Source of the DNA: Qipengyuania citrea
Lineage (GTDB): Bacteria; Pseudomonadota; Alphaproteobacteria; Sphingomonadales; Sphingomonadaceae
DNA: 64,000 nucleotides
NCBI RefSeq assembly: GCF_009828015.1
Contig: NZ_WTYG01000002.1
Location: 248,001-312,000 of the forward strand
Direction: 5' to 3'
Shown here: positions 46,938 through 58,022 of the stretch, piece by piece
Layout of the letters: every line of letters begins with the position of its first letter
Numbering within the stretch: position 1 is the stretch's first letter
The notes under the pieces: model-generated
The model's input: the letters and a program-made list of their open reading frames with translations, nothing else
Database searches by the model: none
What the model was told of the DNA's origin: nothing
Position numbers and translations under genes: made by a program

Positions 46938-49408
46938 TCGCCAAGGACGAGCATCCGGTATCGACCCTGCCGCCTGTGCCGCTCATGCTCGGCGTGGCGG
47001 CGGCCGCGGCCGTATCGGTGGCCCTGGTGTGGCTGAGCACGCCGGAATCGGCCGTCGCGCTCGCCTATGGCGGGGCGCTGGTCACGGTGCTGCTGATGCT
47101 GCTGGTCATCGCCCGGCTCAAGAGCCCGCCGGCCGAAGCGCAGATTGCGCAGACCGATTGGTCGATCACCAGCGCGGCAATGGAAAACCGCCGCCGCGCC
47201 ATTGCAATCATCGACCGCGCCAACCGGTTGGTCTGCGCCAATTCGTCATATGAGGCGTGGTTCGAGAGCACCGCGGCGCCATACGATCTGGCGTTCGAAC
47301 CGGACACGCAGGAGGCGGTAATCGCGGGAACGCGCAATGCCTGGCGCGACGGATCAGCCCGGGTCGAGGATATTCGCCTGACTGGGTCGGACGCCAGCTA
47401 CGAGCTCCAGCTCGAGCGCATCGGCCGCGGCGAGGCCTATCTGCTGTGGCGTTTCTCCGAAATGCACCAGGAACGGACCTATGATGGCCTTTCCGAACAA
47501 TTGTCGGGTGCGTTCGGCGAATTGATGTCGCGTGCGGGGATCGAATCCGCGCTGGTCGCGCCGAATGGCATCGTTCTGACAACGACCCCCGGACTGGCCG
47601 AACGCGCGACCGGCAGCCGCGACAATTCGCTCGCGGGGCTCGAATTCGTGCAATTGCTGCGCTCGGACGATCGCGACCGCATCTTCTTCGCGCGCGAAGG
47701 ACAGCAGGGCTCGCCGCAGACGCTGATCCACATCCCGCTCGATACGCCTACCAGTCCGCGATTGAGCGATGCCGACGAAGCGCCCTCGTTGATGCTGCTG
47801 ATCGACAGTTCGGTGGGTATCGGCGGGGGAACGGACAGCAATGGCAAGGCGGCGATCCCGCAGCTCGAAGCCCTGCTTTCGGCGCTGTCGCTGGGTCTCG
47901 CGCTGACCGATCGCGACGGGCGGTTTCTGTTCGCCAACAAGGCCTTCCTGCGCGCGGTCGAACGCGTCGATCGGGGGCTGCCGCAATTCCCCTCCGATCT
48001 CGTGGTGGGCGAGGACAAGGCCGCGATGGCCGATACGGTGCGCCGCTTCGCCAAGGGCGCGACCGCCAGCGGCGACATGGCGGTGCGGCTGGCCAACGAC
48101 AAGGAAGAACCCGTTTCGATGGGCCTCGCCGGGGTGCGCGGTCTCGGCGATGCGGCAGTGCTGCTGTCGATCTCCGATTCCTCCGAGGAAAAGCGCCTGC
48201 GCCGGCAGGTGGCTCAAGCCACCAAGATGCAGGCGGTGGGCCAGCTGGCCGGCGGGGTCGCGCACGATTTCAACAATGTGCTGACCGCGATCATCGGCTA
48301 TTGCGACCTGATGCTGCTGCGCCATACGCCGGGCGACAGCGATTACGACGACATCCAGCAGATCAAGGCCAATTCCAACCGCGCAGCCAGCCTGACGCGG
48401 CAATTGCTCGCCTTCAGCCGCCAGCAGACCCTGCGCCCGGTGGTGCTGCAGCTGCCCGACGTGGTGAGCGAGGTCAGCCAGCTGCTCAAGCGGCTGATGG
48501 GCGAGAAGATCGAGTTCTCGGTCCGCCACGACCGCGAACTGGGTTCGGTCCGCGCCGACCCGCAGCAGCTCGAACAGGTCATCATCAACCTGGCGGTGAA
48601 CGCGCGCGATGCGATGCAGGCCAATGCGCTCAAGCGCGGCAAGCAGGACTGGAAGGGGCGGCTCACTCTCGCCACGCGGCGCGTGTCCGCGCGCGACGTG
48701 CGCAAGATGGGCATCGATATCATGCCCGCCGACGATTACACCGTGCTGATCGTCCAGGATACCGGCGGCGGCATACCCGAAAGCCATCTCAACAAGATCT
48801 TCGAACCCTTCTTCACCACCAAGGAACAGGGCAAGGGCACCGGGCTGGGCCTGTCGACGGTCTACGGGATCGTCAAGCAGTCGAACGGGTTCATCTTCGC
48901 CGACAATGTGCAGGGACCCGACGGCACTCCGATCGGCGCGCGTTTCACCATGTACCTGCCGGTGCACAAGGGCGAGCTGCCCGCGAACATGCGCAGCGAG
49001 GAAGTCGAGGAGCCCAAGGCGACCGAATGGTCCGCCGGGGGCAAGCTGCTGCTGGTCGAGGACGAGGACATGGTCCGCGCGGTGGCCGAACGTGCGCTGG
49101 TGCGCGCGGGCTACACCGTGACGACCGCGGCCGACGGCGAGGAGGGGCTGGCGGCGGTGGCCAATGGTGATACCGAGTTCGACATGATCGTGTCCGACGT
49201 GGTGATGCCGACGATGGACGGGCCGGCCATGGCGCGCGCAATCCGCAAGGTTAAGCCCGACATCCCGATCCTGTTCATGTCGGGCTATGCCGAAGAACAG
49301 CTGCGCAATGACATCGATATCGCGAACATGCATTTCATCCCGAAGCCGTTCAGCGTGCAGCAGATCAATGCGAAGGTTTCCGAAGTGCTCAGCGAACAGC
49401 GCGGATAG
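46934..49408 (+). CDS. cckA: cell-cycle hybrid histidine kinase CckA
   Basis: Membrane sensor kinase that, through ChpT, controls CtrA phosphorylation and so the alphaproteobacterial cell cycle. 824 residues: two membrane segments (about 14-60), PAS-type sensing domains (about 75-425), H-box [15 protein letters not shown] (His444), N-box VNARDAM, G-boxes [37 protein letters not shown], and a C-terminal receiver with phosphoacceptor Asp755 in SDVVMP. The [11 protein letters not shown]-box and fused receiver are CckA hallmarks. Coupled to the upstream DUF2062 gene. Confidence 0.93.
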   Translation: MIAKDEHPVSTLPPVPLMLGVAAAAAVSVALVWLSTPESAVALAYGGALVTVLLMLLVIARLKSPPAEAQIAQTDWSITSAAMENRRRAIAIIDRANRLVCANSSYEAWFESTAAPYDLAFEPDTQEAVIAGTRNAWRDGSARVEDIRLTGSDASYELQLERIGRGEAYLLWRFSEMHQERTYDGLSEQLSGAFGELMSRAGIESALVAPNGIVLTTTPGLAERATGSRDNSLAGLEFVQLLRSDDRDRIFFAREGQQGSPQTLIHIPLDTPTSPRLSDADEAPSLMLLIDSSVGIGGGTDSNGKAAIPQLEALLSALSLGLALTDRDGRFLFANKAFLRAVERVDRGLPQFPSDLVVGEDKAAMADTVRRFAKGATASGDMAVRLANDKEEPVSMGLAGVRGLGDAAVLLSISDSSEEKRLRRQVAQATKMQAVGQLAGGVAHDFNNVLTAIIGYCDLMLLRHTPGDSDYDDIQQIKANSNRAASLTRQLLAFSRQQTLRPVVLQLPDVVSEVSQLLKRLMGEKIEFSVRHDRELGSVRADPQQLEQVIINLAVNARDAMQANALKRGKQDWKGRLTLATRRVSARDVRKMGIDIMPADDYTVLIVQDTGGGIPESHLNKIFEPFFTTKEQGKGTGLGLSTVYGIVKQSNGFIFADNVQGPDGTPIGARFTMYLPVHKGELPANMRSEEVEEPKATEWSAGGKLLLVEDEDMVRAVAERALVRAGYTVTTAADGEEGLAAVANGDTEFDMIVSDVVMPTMDGPAMARAIRKVKPDIPILFMSGYAEEQLRNDIDIANMHFIPKPFSVQQINAKVSEVLSEQRG

Positions 49409-49427
49409 GGCTGCAGGAATTAATTTC

Positions 49428-49442
49428 GTTCCCTACTTGTTC
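49428..49442. promoter_or_regulatory. LexA-type SOS box of recA
   Basis: GTTC, CCTACTT, GTTC: exact alphaproteobacterial SOS operator, 78 bases before the recA start. The second GTTC is also part of a small dyad, GTTCT-TTG-AGAAC. Confidence 0.9.
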
Positions 49443-49520
49443 TTTGAGAACAAAGCCGATACATACTGCGCCAGTTGAAGAGTCGGTAGCCGGCTCTGGC
49501 CAAGCGCAGGAGGTAGTGTC

Positions 49521-50585
49521 ATGGCGGCAAGTCTGAAGCTCGTAGAGGACAAGAAAGTGAACGCAGACCGCCAGAAGGCATTGGACGCCGCGCTCGCACA
49601 GATCGACCGCGCATTCGGCAAGGGTTCGGCGATGAAGCTGGGCCAGAAGGAAGCCATGCAGGTGGAATCGATTTCCACCGGCTCGCTCGGGCTCGATATC
49701 GCGCTGGGCGTGGGCGGTCTGCCCAAGGGCCGCGTGATTGAGGTCTATGGTCCGGAAAGCTCGGGCAAGACCACGCTGGCGCTGCATGTCATCGCCGAAG
49801 CCCAGAAGGCGGGCGGCACGGCCGCTTTCGTCGACGCCGAACACGCGCTCGACCCCGTCTATGCCAAGAAGCTGGGCGTCGACATCGAAGAGCTGATCGT
49901 TTCGCAGCCTGACACGGGCGAACAAGCGCTCGAGATTACCGATACGCTGGTCCGCTCCAACGCGATCGACGTGCTGGTGGTGGACTCGGTCGCTGCGCTG
50001 GTCCCCCGCGCCGAGATCGAAGGCGAGATGGGTGACAGCCATGTGGGGCTGCAGGCCCGCCTGATGAGCCAGTCGCTGCGCAAGCTGACCGGGTCGATCA
50101 ATCGGTCCAAGTGCATGGTGATCTTTATCAACCAGCTGCGCATGAAGATCGGCGTGATGTACGGTAACCCCGAAACCACCACCGGCGGCAATGCGCTCAA
50201 GTTCTACGCCTCGGTCCGCCTCGACATCCGGCGCACCGGCCAGATCAAGGACCGCGACGAAGTGATCGGCAATGCCACTCGTGTGAAAGTGGTCAAGAAC
50301 AAGGTCGCTCCGCCGTTCAAACAGGTCGAATTCGACATCATGTATGGCGAAGGGATCTCGAAGATCGGTGAGATCCTCGACCTTGGCGTCAAGGCGGGTG
50401 TGGTCGAGAAATCGGGCAGTTGGTTCAGCTACGATAGCGTCCGCATCGGCCAGGGGCGCGAGAACGCCAAGAAGTTCCTTACCGAAAACACCGAAATGTG
50501 TGCCAAGTTGGAAGCCGCAATTCGCGGCCGCACCGACGAGGTCGCCGAAGAGATGATGACCGGTCCGGACGCGGACGAGGACTGA
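49521..50585 (+). CDS. recA: recombinase RecA
   Basis: DNA strand-exchange ATPase and LexA co-protease. 354 residues, normal; Walker [10 protein letters not shown] (77-85), Walker [13 protein letters not shown], and the RecA signature ([14 protein letters not shown]) are clear. Preceded by an exact SOS box and followed by a strong terminator, so it is monocistronic and damage-inducible. ATG at 49521 lies after AGGAGG. Confidence 0.98.
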   Translation: MAASLKLVEDKKVNADRQKALDAALAQIDRAFGKGSAMKLGQKEAMQVESISTGSLGLDIALGVGGLPKGRVIEVYGPESSGKTTLALHVIAEAQKAGGTAAFVDAEHALDPVYAKKLGVDIEELIVSQPDTGEQALEITDTLVRSNAIDVLVVDSVAALVPRAEIEGEMGDSHVGLQARLMSQSLRKLTGSINRSKCMVIFINQLRMKIGVMYGNPETTTGGNALKFYASVRLDIRRTGQIKDRDEVIGNATRVKVVKNKVAPPFKQVEFDIMYGEGISKIGEILDLGVKAGVVEKSGSWFSYDSVRIGQGRENAKKFLTENTEMCAKLEAAIRGRTDEVAEEMMTGPDADED

Positions 50586-50665
50586 AGTCTCTTCAAGCGG
50601 GAGCGCGTCGGCCTTCATCCCCTGGCCGGCGTCCCAGCCGGACTGTCCCCCGGCGCTTCCGACAG

Positions 50666-50717
50666 AACGGAAAGCCGGTGCGCGCCGCTCGATGGCCGCA
50701 CCGGCTTTTCCGTTTTT
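50666..50717 (+). terminator. rho-independent terminator of recA
   Basis: A long stem, AACGGAAAGCCGGTGCG pairing with CGCACCGGCTTTTCCGTT (one bulge), closes a loop of about 13 bases and is followed by TTTTT. It ends the recA transcript about 80 bases after the stop. Confidence 0.88.
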
Positions 50718-50782
50718 CGGCTGGCGACAGGTGCGCGGCAGCGCCCTAGGGTGCGCGCGAATCGCCGAATAGGGGAGCTGCC

Positions 50783-51409
50783 ATGTCGATTACCGTCCAT
50801 CACCTCAACAACAGCCGTTCGCAGCGGATACTCTGGCTGCTGGAAGAGCTGGGCGCGGATTACGACATCGTGTCCTACCAGCGCGATTCCGAAACCAATC
50901 TCGCGCCCCCCGAACTCAAGCAGGCGCATCCGCTCGGCAAATCGCCGCTCATCGAGGATGGCGACACCTGCGTCGCCGAAAGCGGCGCGATCATCCAGTA
51001 TCTGTGCGAACGCCATGGCGGCGCGGACTGGCTTCCCGCACATGATAGCGAGGCGCACGTCCGGCATCTCGAATGGATGCAGTTCGGCGAAAGCAGTTTC
51101 TTCGTGCCCGTGATGCTGAAGATCTACGCGGGACGCCTCGGTGATGCCGCTGCCCCGCTGATGCCGCGCGTGGAAGAACAACTCGCCGCGCATGTCGCTT
51201 ATGCCGAAGAGCACATTTCGGATGATCTGCATTTCTGCGGCGAGGGCTGGTCGGCATCGGATGTGATGATGAGCTTTCCTGCAGAAATAGCGGTTATGCA
51301 GGGCTATGCGCAGAAGGCGCCCAAGCTGGCACGCTTCGTCGAGGCGGTTCATGCACGGCCCGCATGGCAGCGCGCGCGCGAACGCGGCGGGCCCTATTTC
51401 GTCTGGTGA
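50783..51409 (+). CDS. glutathione S-transferase family protein
   Basis: 208 residues with the thioredoxin-like N-terminal domain (ITVHHLNNSRSQRILWLLEELGADYDIV; serine in the SRSQR motif is the likely glutathione contact; LIEDGDTCVAESGAIIQYL is the gamma-site) and a helical C-terminal domain from about residue 90 (MLKIYAG...SDDLHFCGEGWSASDVMMSFP). Substrate unknown; typical of detoxification or non-enzymatic redox roles. Monocistronic. Confidence 0.88.
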   Translation: MSITVHHLNNSRSQRILWLLEELGADYDIVSYQRDSETNLAPPELKQAHPLGKSPLIEDGDTCVAESGAIIQYLCERHGGADWLPAHDSEAHVRHLEWMQFGESSFFVPVMLKIYAGRLGDAAAPLMPRVEEQLAAHVAYAEEHISDDLHFCGEGWSASDVMMSFPAEIAVMQGYAQKAPKLARFVEAVHARPAWQRARERGGPYFVW

Positions 51410-51504
51410 TGTGCGGGACCACGAAGGGTTGCAATCGCCTGGGCATCCCCACAGAAGGCGGGCATGACCGCGGCTCGCGGCAGGAATAGCAGACGGGACA
51501 TTCG

Positions 51505-52671
51505 ATGAAGATCGCCGTTTTCGGCCTTGGCTATGTCGGCCTTTCCAACGCGATCATGCTCGCGCAGCACAATACCGTGGTCGGCTGCGACGTCTCGCCC
51601 GAACGCGTCGCCATGCTGGCCGAGCGCCGCTCGCCGATCCAGGATGAGCTGGTCGAGCAATATCTGCGGCGCGACGATCTCGATCTCGCGTTCACCACCG
51701 ATGCCGCGCAAGCCATTGCCGGGGCGGAATTCGCGATTGTTGCGGTGCCAACCAATTACGACGTCGACACCAATTTCTTCGACACCTCCGCTGTGGACAT
51801 GGTCATCGAACAGGTTCTGGCGGCCAACAGCGACGCGGTGATCGTCGTCAAATCGACCGTTCCGGTGGGATATGTCTCCGAAGCGCGGGCGCGGCACGCC
51901 AGCGACCGGATCATTTTCAGTCCCGAGTTCCTGCGTGAAGGCAAGGCGCTGTACGACAATCTCCATCCCTCGCGCATTATCGTCGGCGAACGATCCGAAC
52001 GCGCGCAGCAATTCGCCGATCTGCTGCTGCAGCCCGCGCTGGAAGATGATGTTCCGGTGCTGCTCACCAATGCCGAGGAAGCCGAGGCGATCAAGCTGTT
52101 CGCCAACACCTATCTCGCCATGCGCGTCGCCTTCTTCAACGAACTCGACAGCTATGCGCTGTCGCGCGGGCTCGATACCCGGCAGATCATCGAGGGTGTC
52201 GGTCTCGATCCGCGCATTGGCGAACACTACAACAACCCGTCCTTCGGCTATGGCGGCTATTGCCTGCCCAAGGATACCAAGCAGCTGCTGGCAAATTATT
52301 CGGAAGTCCCGCAGAACCTGATCCGCGCGATCGTCGATGCCAACCGGACCCGCAAGGATTACCTCGCCGACCAGATCGTGGCGCGAAGCCCCCGGACGGT
52401 CGGCATTTACCGCCTCGTCATGAAGACGGGGTCGGACAATTTCCGCCAGTCGTCGATCCAGGGCATCATGAAACGGGTCAAGGCCAAGGGCATCGAGGTA
52501 ATCGTCTACGAACCGGTGATGGACGAAGACAGCTTCTTCGGCAGCCGCGTCGAGCGCGACCTGGAACGGTTCAAGGCCGATGCGGATGTCATCGTCGCCA
52601 ACCGGCTCGACCAGGCCATCGACGACGTCCGCGACAAGGTTTTCACGCGCGACCTGTTCGGGGCCGATTGA
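51505..52671 (+). CDS. ugd: UDP-glucose 6-dehydrogenase
   Basis: Oxidises UDP-glucose to UDP-glucuronate with two NAD+. 388 residues: N-terminal Rossmann [11 protein letters not shown] (7-17), catalytic Cys253 in [13 protein letters not shown], and [19 protein letters not shown] in the central domain. Shorter than the ~440-residue bacterial class, like the ~390-residue enterobacterial type. The stop overlaps by one base the start of a UDP-glucuronate epimerase-like gene, so the two make successive steps of a sugar-nucleotide pathway for capsule, LPS or exopolysaccharide. Confidence 0.93.
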   Translation: MKIAVFGLGYVGLSNAIMLAQHNTVVGCDVSPERVAMLAERRSPIQDELVEQYLRRDDLDLAFTTDAAQAIAGAEFAIVAVPTNYDVDTNFFDTSAVDMVIEQVLAANSDAVIVVKSTVPVGYVSEARARHASDRIIFSPEFLREGKALYDNLHPSRIIVGERSERAQQFADLLLQPALEDDVPVLLTNAEEAEAIKLFANTYLAMRVAFFNELDSYALSRGLDTRQIIEGVGLDPRIGEHYNNPSFGYGGYCLPKDTKQLLANYSEVPQNLIRAIVDANRTRKDYLADQIVARSPRTVGIYRLVMKTGSDNFRQSSIQGIMKRVKAKGIEVIVYEPVMDEDSFFGSRVERDLERFKADADVIVANRLDQAIDDVRDKVFTRDLFGAD

Positions 52672-53693
52672 TGGGCGAGAGCCGGACTGCGCTGGTCACC
52701 GGTTCGGCGGGTTTCATCGGTTATTTCATCGGCAAGCGACTGCTCGCCGACGGTTTCCGCGTTGTCGGCATCGACTCACTGTCCGATTACTACGATCCGA
52801 ACCTGAAACGGCGACGCCAGGCGGAGCTGCTTCAGAACGCCGGCTTTTCTGCGACGAATGAGCCGATCGAAACGCCAGGCCTCCTGGCTGATCTCTTTGC
52901 CGAACATCGGCCCGACGTGGTCGTCCATCTCGCAGCCCAGGCGGGTGTGCGCTATTCAATCGACAATCCGCGCAGCTATCTCGAAAGCAATCTGGTCGGT
53001 ACCTTCGAACTGCTCGAGGCGGCCCGCGCGCATCCGCCGCAGCATATGCTGCTCGCCTCGACCTCGTCGGCCTATGGCGCCAATACCGAGATGCCCTATC
53101 GCGAGACGATGAAGGCCGATCACCAGATGTCCTTCTATGCCGCCACCAAGAAGGCGAGCGAGGCCATGGCGCATTCCTACGCGCATCTCTTCGGCCTGCC
53201 GGTGACCATGTTCCGCTTTTTCACCGTCTACGGGCCGTGGGGCCGGCCCGACATGGCGCTGTTCAAGTTCACCCGCGCGATGCTCGCGGGCGAGAAGATC
53301 GACGTGTACAATCACGGCGAAATGATGCGCGACTTCACCTATGTGGAGGATCTCGTCGAAGCGGTCCGGCGGCTGATCGACACTCCGCCCGTACGGCCCA
53401 CTACGGCCGAGGACATCGCCGAAGGCGACAGCCTGTCGCCGGTCGCGCCGTGGCGGGTGGTCAACATCGGCAATTCGCAGCCGGTCCAGCTCGGCGATAT
53501 GATCGCCGCGATAGAAGACGCGCTGGGTATCAAGGCCAAGCGCAACTTCATGCCGATGCAACCGGGCGACGTCCCCGCGACCTGGGCCGATGCCGAGCTG
53601 CTGCGATCGCTCACCGGCTACGTTCCCGGCACCGATATCCGCGAGGGCGTGAGGCGCTTCGTCGCGTGGTATCGCGATTACTACCAGATCTGA
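52671..53693 (+). CDS. NAD-dependent epimerase, UDP-glucuronate 4-epimerase-like
   Basis: 340 residues of the extended SDR family: NAD-binding GSAGFIG (11-17), the catalytic Tyr156-x3-Lys160 in FYAATKKA, the SSAYG segment, and FRFFTVYGPWGRPDM. The MFRFFTVYGPWGRPDMALFKF sequence is characteristic of UDP-glucuronate 4-epimerases (UDP-glucuronate to UDP-galacturonate). Directly coupled to ugd, which supplies the substrate. No glycosyltransferases are adjacent. Confidence 0.88.
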   Translation: MGESRTALVTGSAGFIGYFIGKRLLADGFRVVGIDSLSDYYDPNLKRRRQAELLQNAGFSATNEPIETPGLLADLFAEHRPDVVVHLAAQAGVRYSIDNPRSYLESNLVGTFELLEAARAHPPQHMLLASTSSAYGANTEMPYRETMKADHQMSFYAATKKASEAMAHSYAHLFGLPVTMFRFFTVYGPWGRPDMALFKFTRAMLAGEKIDVYNHGEMMRDFTYVEDLVEAVRRLIDTPPVRPTTAEDIAEGDSLSPVAPWRVVNIGNSQPVQLGDMIAAIEDALGIKAKRNFMPMQPGDVPATWADAELLRSLTGYVPGTDIREGVRRFVAWYRDYYQI

Positions 53694-53699
53694 GGTGCA

Positions 53700-54530
53700 A
53701 TGACCGATCAATCCGAATGGACCGGCAAGGTCGGCAATGTCTGGGCCGAGGAATGGCAGCGCACCGATCGCAGTTTCGGACCGCTGACCCAAAAGCTGAT
53801 CGCGGTCGCGCGCAGCGGACCGTTCGCACAGGCAATCGATATCGGCTGCGGCGCAGGCGAGATCAGCCTGACACTCGCTGCTGGCGCGCCGTCCTCGCAT
53901 GTACTCGGCGTCGATATCAGCCACGATCTGCTGCAGGTCGCACGGGTACGGGGCCAGGATCGGCCCAATCTTCGCTTCGAATTGGCCAATGCCGCAAACT
54001 GGCATGCGGGCGCGGCGGAAAGGCCCGATCTGGTCGTCTCGCGCCACGGGGTGATGTTCTTTGCCGATCCCACCGCGGCCCTCACGCACATCGCCAGCCA
54101 AGCGGCCCCCGGGGCGCGGCTCGCCTTTTCCTGCTTCCGCGAACGCGCCGACAATATCTGGGCGCGCGAACTGGCATCGATCGCGCCGCCGGGCGAAGAA
54201 CCAGCGCCCGACCCCGAAGCCCCCGGGCCGTTCGCATTCGGGCGGCGTGAACGGACCGAGACCCTGCTCGCGCAGGCCGGGTGGACCGATATCGCGTTCG
54301 AAGCGGTGGATTACGGCATGGTCGCCGGCGAGGGCGCAGAGGCGGTCGCCGATGCGCTGTCCTATTTCCAGCGCATCGGGCCGGTCGCCCGCGCGGCGGC
54401 GGCGCTGGAGGCTGCTCCGCGCGCGACAATGCTGGCGAAGCTGGAAGCACTGCTCGAAGCCCATCACCGCGATGAACAGGTGTCCTTGCCCGCGGCCTGC
54501 TGGATCGTGACTGCCCGCGCACCCGGTTGA
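53700..54530 (+). CDS. class I SAM-dependent methyltransferase
   Basis: 276 residues; motif I AIDIGCGAGEIS at about 41-52, motif II VLGVDISHDLL, and GVMFFADPTAALTHIASQAAPGARLAFSCF as post-motifs. Family of ubiquinone/menaquinone or small-molecule methyltransferases; substrate unknown. The start is six bases after the epimerase stop, so it may be the third gene of the ugd operon and act on a sugar-derived compound, but it could equally be read alone. Confidence 0.83.
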   Translation: MTDQSEWTGKVGNVWAEEWQRTDRSFGPLTQKLIAVARSGPFAQAIDIGCGAGEISLTLAAGAPSSHVLGVDISHDLLQVARVRGQDRPNLRFELANAANWHAGAAERPDLVVSRHGVMFFADPTAALTHIASQAAPGARLAFSCFRERADNIWARELASIAPPGEEPAPDPEAPGPFAFGRRERTETLLAQAGWTDIAFEAVDYGMVAGEGAEAVADALSYFQRIGPVARAAAALEAAPRATMLAKLEALLEAHHRDEQVSLPAACWIVTARAPG

Positions 54531-54602
54531 TCGTCTCTCCTGCACAGTCTGGCCGGGCATTCGCGCTTGTCGCCCGCGCGCCGATTGCCTAACTGCCCGG
54601 TC

Positions 54603-57260
54603 ATGACTTCGACCAACGACATCCGCCGCAGTTTCCTCGACTATTTCGCACGCCACGAGCATGCCGAAGTCGTCAGTGCGCCGCTCGTCCCCTTCAGCGA
54701 TCCCACGCTGATGTTCGTTAACGCCGGCATGGTGCCGTTCAAGAACTCGTTCACCGGGCTCGAAACCCCGCCCGCGCCGCGCGCCACCAGCGCGCAGAAA
54801 TGCGTCCGCGCCGGGGGCAAGCATAACGATCTCGACAATGTCGGCTACACCGCGCGGCACCACACTTTCTTCGAGATGCTCGGCAATTTCAGCTTCGGCG
54901 ACTATTTCAAGGAGCAGGCGATCCTGCATGCCTGGACGCTGCTGACCGAGGAATGGGGTCTCGACAAGGACCGGCTGCTGGTCACCGTCTACCATACCGA
55001 TGACGAGGCCTTCGACCTGTGGAAGAAGCTCACCGGCTTCGCCGACGAACGCATCATCCGCATCCCGACCAAGGACAATTTCTGGGCGATGGGCTCGGAC
55101 GGCCCCTGCGGGCCGTGTTCGGAGATCTTCTACGATCACGGCGACCATATCTGGGGCGGCCCTCCGGGATCACCCGAGGAGGACGGCGACCGCTTTGTCG
55201 AGATCTGGAATCTCGTGTTCATGCAGTTCACGCAGGAAAACGACCAGATCGTCGGCGACCTGCCCAAGCCGAGCATCGACACGGGCATGGGGATCGAACG
55301 CGTCGCCGCGGTGATGCAGGGGGTGCATGACAATTACGACACCGACACTTTCAGGAATTTGATCGCGGCGAGCGAGGGGCTGACCGGAGTGAAGGCCGAA
55401 GGCGACAGCACTGCCAGCCACCGCGTCATCGCCGACCATTTGCGTTCGACCAGCTTCCTGATGGCCGATGGCGTCCTGCCTTCGAACGAAGGCCGCGGCT
55501 ATGTCCTGCGGCGGATCATGCGCCGCGCCATGCGCCACGCGCACCTGCTCGGCGCGAGCGAACCGCTGATGCACCGTCTCGTGCCCGCACTGGTTACCGA
55601 GATGGGCCAGGCCTATCCCGAACTGCAACGCGGGCAGGCGCTGATCGAAGAGGTGCTCGAACGCGAGGAAACGCAGTTCCGCCGCACGCTCGACAAGGGC
55701 CTCAAGCTGCTCGACGAGGCGACCGGCACGATGGGCGAGGGCGGGACGCTGGACGGTCAGACCGCGTTCAAGCTCTACGACACCTATGGCTTCCCCTACG
55801 ATCTGACCGAAGATGCGCTGCGCAGCCGCGGCATCACCGTCGACAAGGGCGGATTCGACGCGGCGATGGAGCAGCAGAAGGCGGCTGCCCGTGCGGCGTG
55901 GAAGGGTTCTGGCCAGTCGGCCAGCGAAGAGGTCTGGTTCGATATCGCCGACGCGCAGGGATCGACTGAGTTCACTGGCTACAATTCGACCACCGGCGAA
56001 GGCGAGGTCGTTGCGATCGTCAAGGACGGCGCGCAGGTCGATTCGGCCGGGGCCGGCGATGAGGTGGTCGTTCTGACCAATCAGACGCCGTTCTATGGCG
56101 AAAGCGGCGGCCAGACCGGGGATGCCGGGCGGATATGGACGCCCGAAGGCCTCGAATTCGCAGTCGAGACCACCAACAAGCCGCTGGGCCGGCTGCACAC
56201 GCATGTCGGCAGGGTTGCCGGCGGTTCGGTCAAGGTCGGCGACGCGGTTCACCTGGAAGTCGATGCCGAACGGCGCGACCGGATCCGGGCGAACCATTCC
56301 GCGACGCACCTTGTCCATGCAGCGCTGCGCAATCGCCTCGGCGATCACGTCACGCAGAAGGGTTCGCTGGTTTCCGAAGACCGCTTCCGCTTCGACTTCT
56401 CCCATCCCAAGCCGCTCGGCGATGACGATATCGCCGCGATCGAGGTCGAGGTGAACGAGGAAATCCGTGCCAACGAACAGGTCGGCACACGGCTTATGAC
56501 ACCCGACGATGCGGTCGCTGCGGGCGCGCTGGCGCTGTTCGGTGAGAAGTATGGCGACGAAGTGCGTGTCCTCTCGATGGGCCGCACGGTCGGCGAAGGG
56601 CGCAATTATTCGGTCGAGCTATGCGGCGGCACGCATGTGAAGGCGACCGGCGATATCGGCCTGTTCAAGATCGTTTCCGAAAGCGCGGTCAGTTCGGGTG
56701 TCCGGCGGATCGAGGCGCTGACCGGCGAAGCAGCGCGCAAATGGCTTGTCGCGCGCGACGAAGCGGTGCGGGTCATCGCGGGCGCGCTCAAGACTTCGCC
56801 CGACGAGGCGCAGGCGCGCGTCACCGCACTGGTCGAGGAACGCAAACGGCTCGAGAAGGAGCTTGCCGAAGCCAAGCGCGCGCTTGCACTCGGTGGCGGC
56901 AGCGCGAGCGAATCCGGCCCCGCCGACGAAGAAGTCGGGGGCGTCACATTTTCGGGCCAGGTGGTTGAAGGACTTAATCCGAAGGACCTGCGTCCGCTGC
57001 TCGATGAGGCCAAGGGGCGGATCGGTTCGGGCATTGCCGCGATCTGTGCGGTCAATGACGGCAAGGGCGCCTTTGCGGTGGCCGTTACCGACGATCTGAC
57101 CCAACGCTTCAGCGCAGTCGATCTGGTGCGTGCCGGGGTCGAGGCGCTGGGCGGGAAGGGTGGCGGCGGCCGCCCGGACATGGCCCAGGGGGGCGGTCCG
57201 GACGGTGCCAAGGCCGACGAAGCGATCGCCGCGGTGCGCGGCAAACTTTCCGCCGGATAG
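54603..57260 (+). CDS. alaS: alanyl-tRNA synthetase
   Basis: Charges tRNA-Ala. 885 residues: class II catalytic domain ([40 protein letters not shown]; motif 2/3 region), the editing domain with HxxxH ([11 protein letters not shown]) and CGGTHV zinc/editing residues near 672-680, and a C-terminal coiled coil and C-Ala domain ([21 protein letters not shown], ending [15 protein letters not shown]). Full-length, normal. ATG at 54603. Confidence 0.97.
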   Translation: MTSTNDIRRSFLDYFARHEHAEVVSAPLVPFSDPTLMFVNAGMVPFKNSFTGLETPPAPRATSAQKCVRAGGKHNDLDNVGYTARHHTFFEMLGNFSFGDYFKEQAILHAWTLLTEEWGLDKDRLLVTVYHTDDEAFDLWKKLTGFADERIIRIPTKDNFWAMGSDGPCGPCSEIFYDHGDHIWGGPPGSPEEDGDRFVEIWNLVFMQFTQENDQIVGDLPKPSIDTGMGIERVAAVMQGVHDNYDTDTFRNLIAASEGLTGVKAEGDSTASHRVIADHLRSTSFLMADGVLPSNEGRGYVLRRIMRRAMRHAHLLGASEPLMHRLVPALVTEMGQAYPELQRGQALIEEVLEREETQFRRTLDKGLKLLDEATGTMGEGGTLDGQTAFKLYDTYGFPYDLTEDALRSRGITVDKGGFDAAMEQQKAAARAAWKGSGQSASEEVWFDIADAQGSTEFTGYNSTTGEGEVVAIVKDGAQVDSAGAGDEVVVLTNQTPFYGESGGQTGDAGRIWTPEGLEFAVETTNKPLGRLHTHVGRVAGGSVKVGDAVHLEVDAERRDRIRANHSATHLVHAALRNRLGDHVTQKGSLVSEDRFRFDFSHPKPLGDDDIAAIEVEVNEEIRANEQVGTRLMTPDDAVAAGALALFGEKYGDEVRVLSMGRTVGEGRNYSVELCGGTHVKATGDIGLFKIVSESAVSSGVRRIEALTGEAARKWLVARDEAVRVIAGALKTSPDEAQARVTALVEERKRLEKELAEAKRALALGGGSASESGPADEEVGGVTFSGQVVEGLNPKDLRPLLDEAKGRIGSGIAAICAVNDGKGAFAVAVTDDLTQRFSAVDLVRAGVEALGGKGGGGRPDMAQGGGPDGAKADEAIAAVRGKLSAG

Positions 57261-57265
57261 GTTGC

Positions 57266-57454
57266 TTAGCTACGGTTGCGCGATTTGCGGCCGACTTCGG
57301 ACTGGCTGCCGCGCGGGAGGTCCTGACCGCCCGTGTCGGCGGGCTTGTCGGCATTGGCAGTCGGCGGTTCGACCGTGCTTACCGGATCCTGCACGTTCTG
57401 CGGTTTGAACTTCTCGCTGTTCGGCGTCGGCTTGGTGGGGTCGGGGTTGCTCAT
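57266..57454 (-). CDS. small hydrophilic protein of unknown function
   Basis: 62 residues, charged and Pro-rich (SNPDPTKPTPNSEKFKPQNVQDPVSTVEPPTANADKPADTGGQDLPRG), probably unstructured; ends SQSEVGRKSRNRS. I do not recognise it. The ATG at 57454 has a good ribosome binding site (GGAGA, six bases upstream), which is the main argument that it is real. Convergent with alaS. Confidence 0.55.
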   Translation of the reverse strand: MSNPDPTKPTPNSEKFKPQNVQDPVSTVEPPTANADKPADTGGQDLPRGSQSEVGRKSRNRS

Positions 57455-57497
57455 GTCTTTCTCCTTTGCCCCACCAACGCATGGGCCAGCCGGAAGT

Positions 57498-58019
57498 TCA
57501 TGAATTCCGCAAGGCGTCCGGATCGAGCGCGGCAAATACCTGCCTGACGTCGGATTGGGCCTTCGCAATGCGGGCCGCGTCGCGCAGCGTCTCGCGCGAC
57601 GCGGCTATTTCCGCCAGTTCATCCTGGAGCGCTTCGAGCCGGAGGGTCGTGTCTGGGTCGGGCCCGCTGGCAAGCGCGCGACTTACCAGGAAGGCCAGAT
57701 CGCTCACCGGGCGCATGGCGAGGAATGTCTCGATCATCGGCCCCAGCAATTCCCGGTCGTCGCGCCAGTCGCGCTCTTCGAACAGCGTCTGGACGACATG
57801 TTGCCCCGCGCCGAAGCATTCGAAGCGGAGGCAGCCGGCAAAGCCCTGTTCCGCGCGGTCCGCATAGATCGTACAGAGACCGTCATGACCGAGCTTGGGG
57901 CATGGCTGGCCCGCTTCCTTGGCGGCGGCGAAACCCGGCATGTCCTCAGAAGGGTAGGCGATACAGCACAGCGCTGCGCAGCGTGTGCAATCCGAACGGG
58001 ATTCCAGCCTTGTGGCCAT
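57498..58019 (-). CDS. conserved cysteine-rich protein of unknown function
   Basis: 173 residues. The N-terminal 70 contain eight cysteines (11, 14, 18, 19, 40, 49, 63, 68) in CTRCAALCC...QPCPKLGHDGLCTIY...GCLRFECFG, a pattern for a zinc or iron-sulfur site like those of YkgJ-type proteins, though this is only resemblance. The C-terminal part is helical (LRLEALQDELAEIAASRETLRDAARIAKAQSD). No signal peptide. Its start abuts the stop of the upstream antiporter gene region, so the two may be co-transcribed. Confidence 0.65.
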   Translation of the reverse strand: MATRLESRSDCTRCAALCCIAYPSEDMPGFAAAKEAGQPCPKLGHDGLCTIYADRAEQGFAGCLRFECFGAGQHVVQTLFEERDWRDDRELLGPMIETFLAMRPVSDLAFLVSRALASGPDPDTTLRLEALQDELAEIAASRETLRDAARIAKAQSDVRQVFAALDPDALRNS

Positions 58020-58022
58020 CGG

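Noticed and set aside
47354..49333. 659-codon minus-strand frame opposite cckA
   Set aside because: His/Arg/Leu-rich antisense shadow; cckA is certain.
52956..55148. 730-codon minus-strand frame opposite the epimerase and methyltransferase
   Set aside because: Crosses three real genes on the other strand; no motifs.
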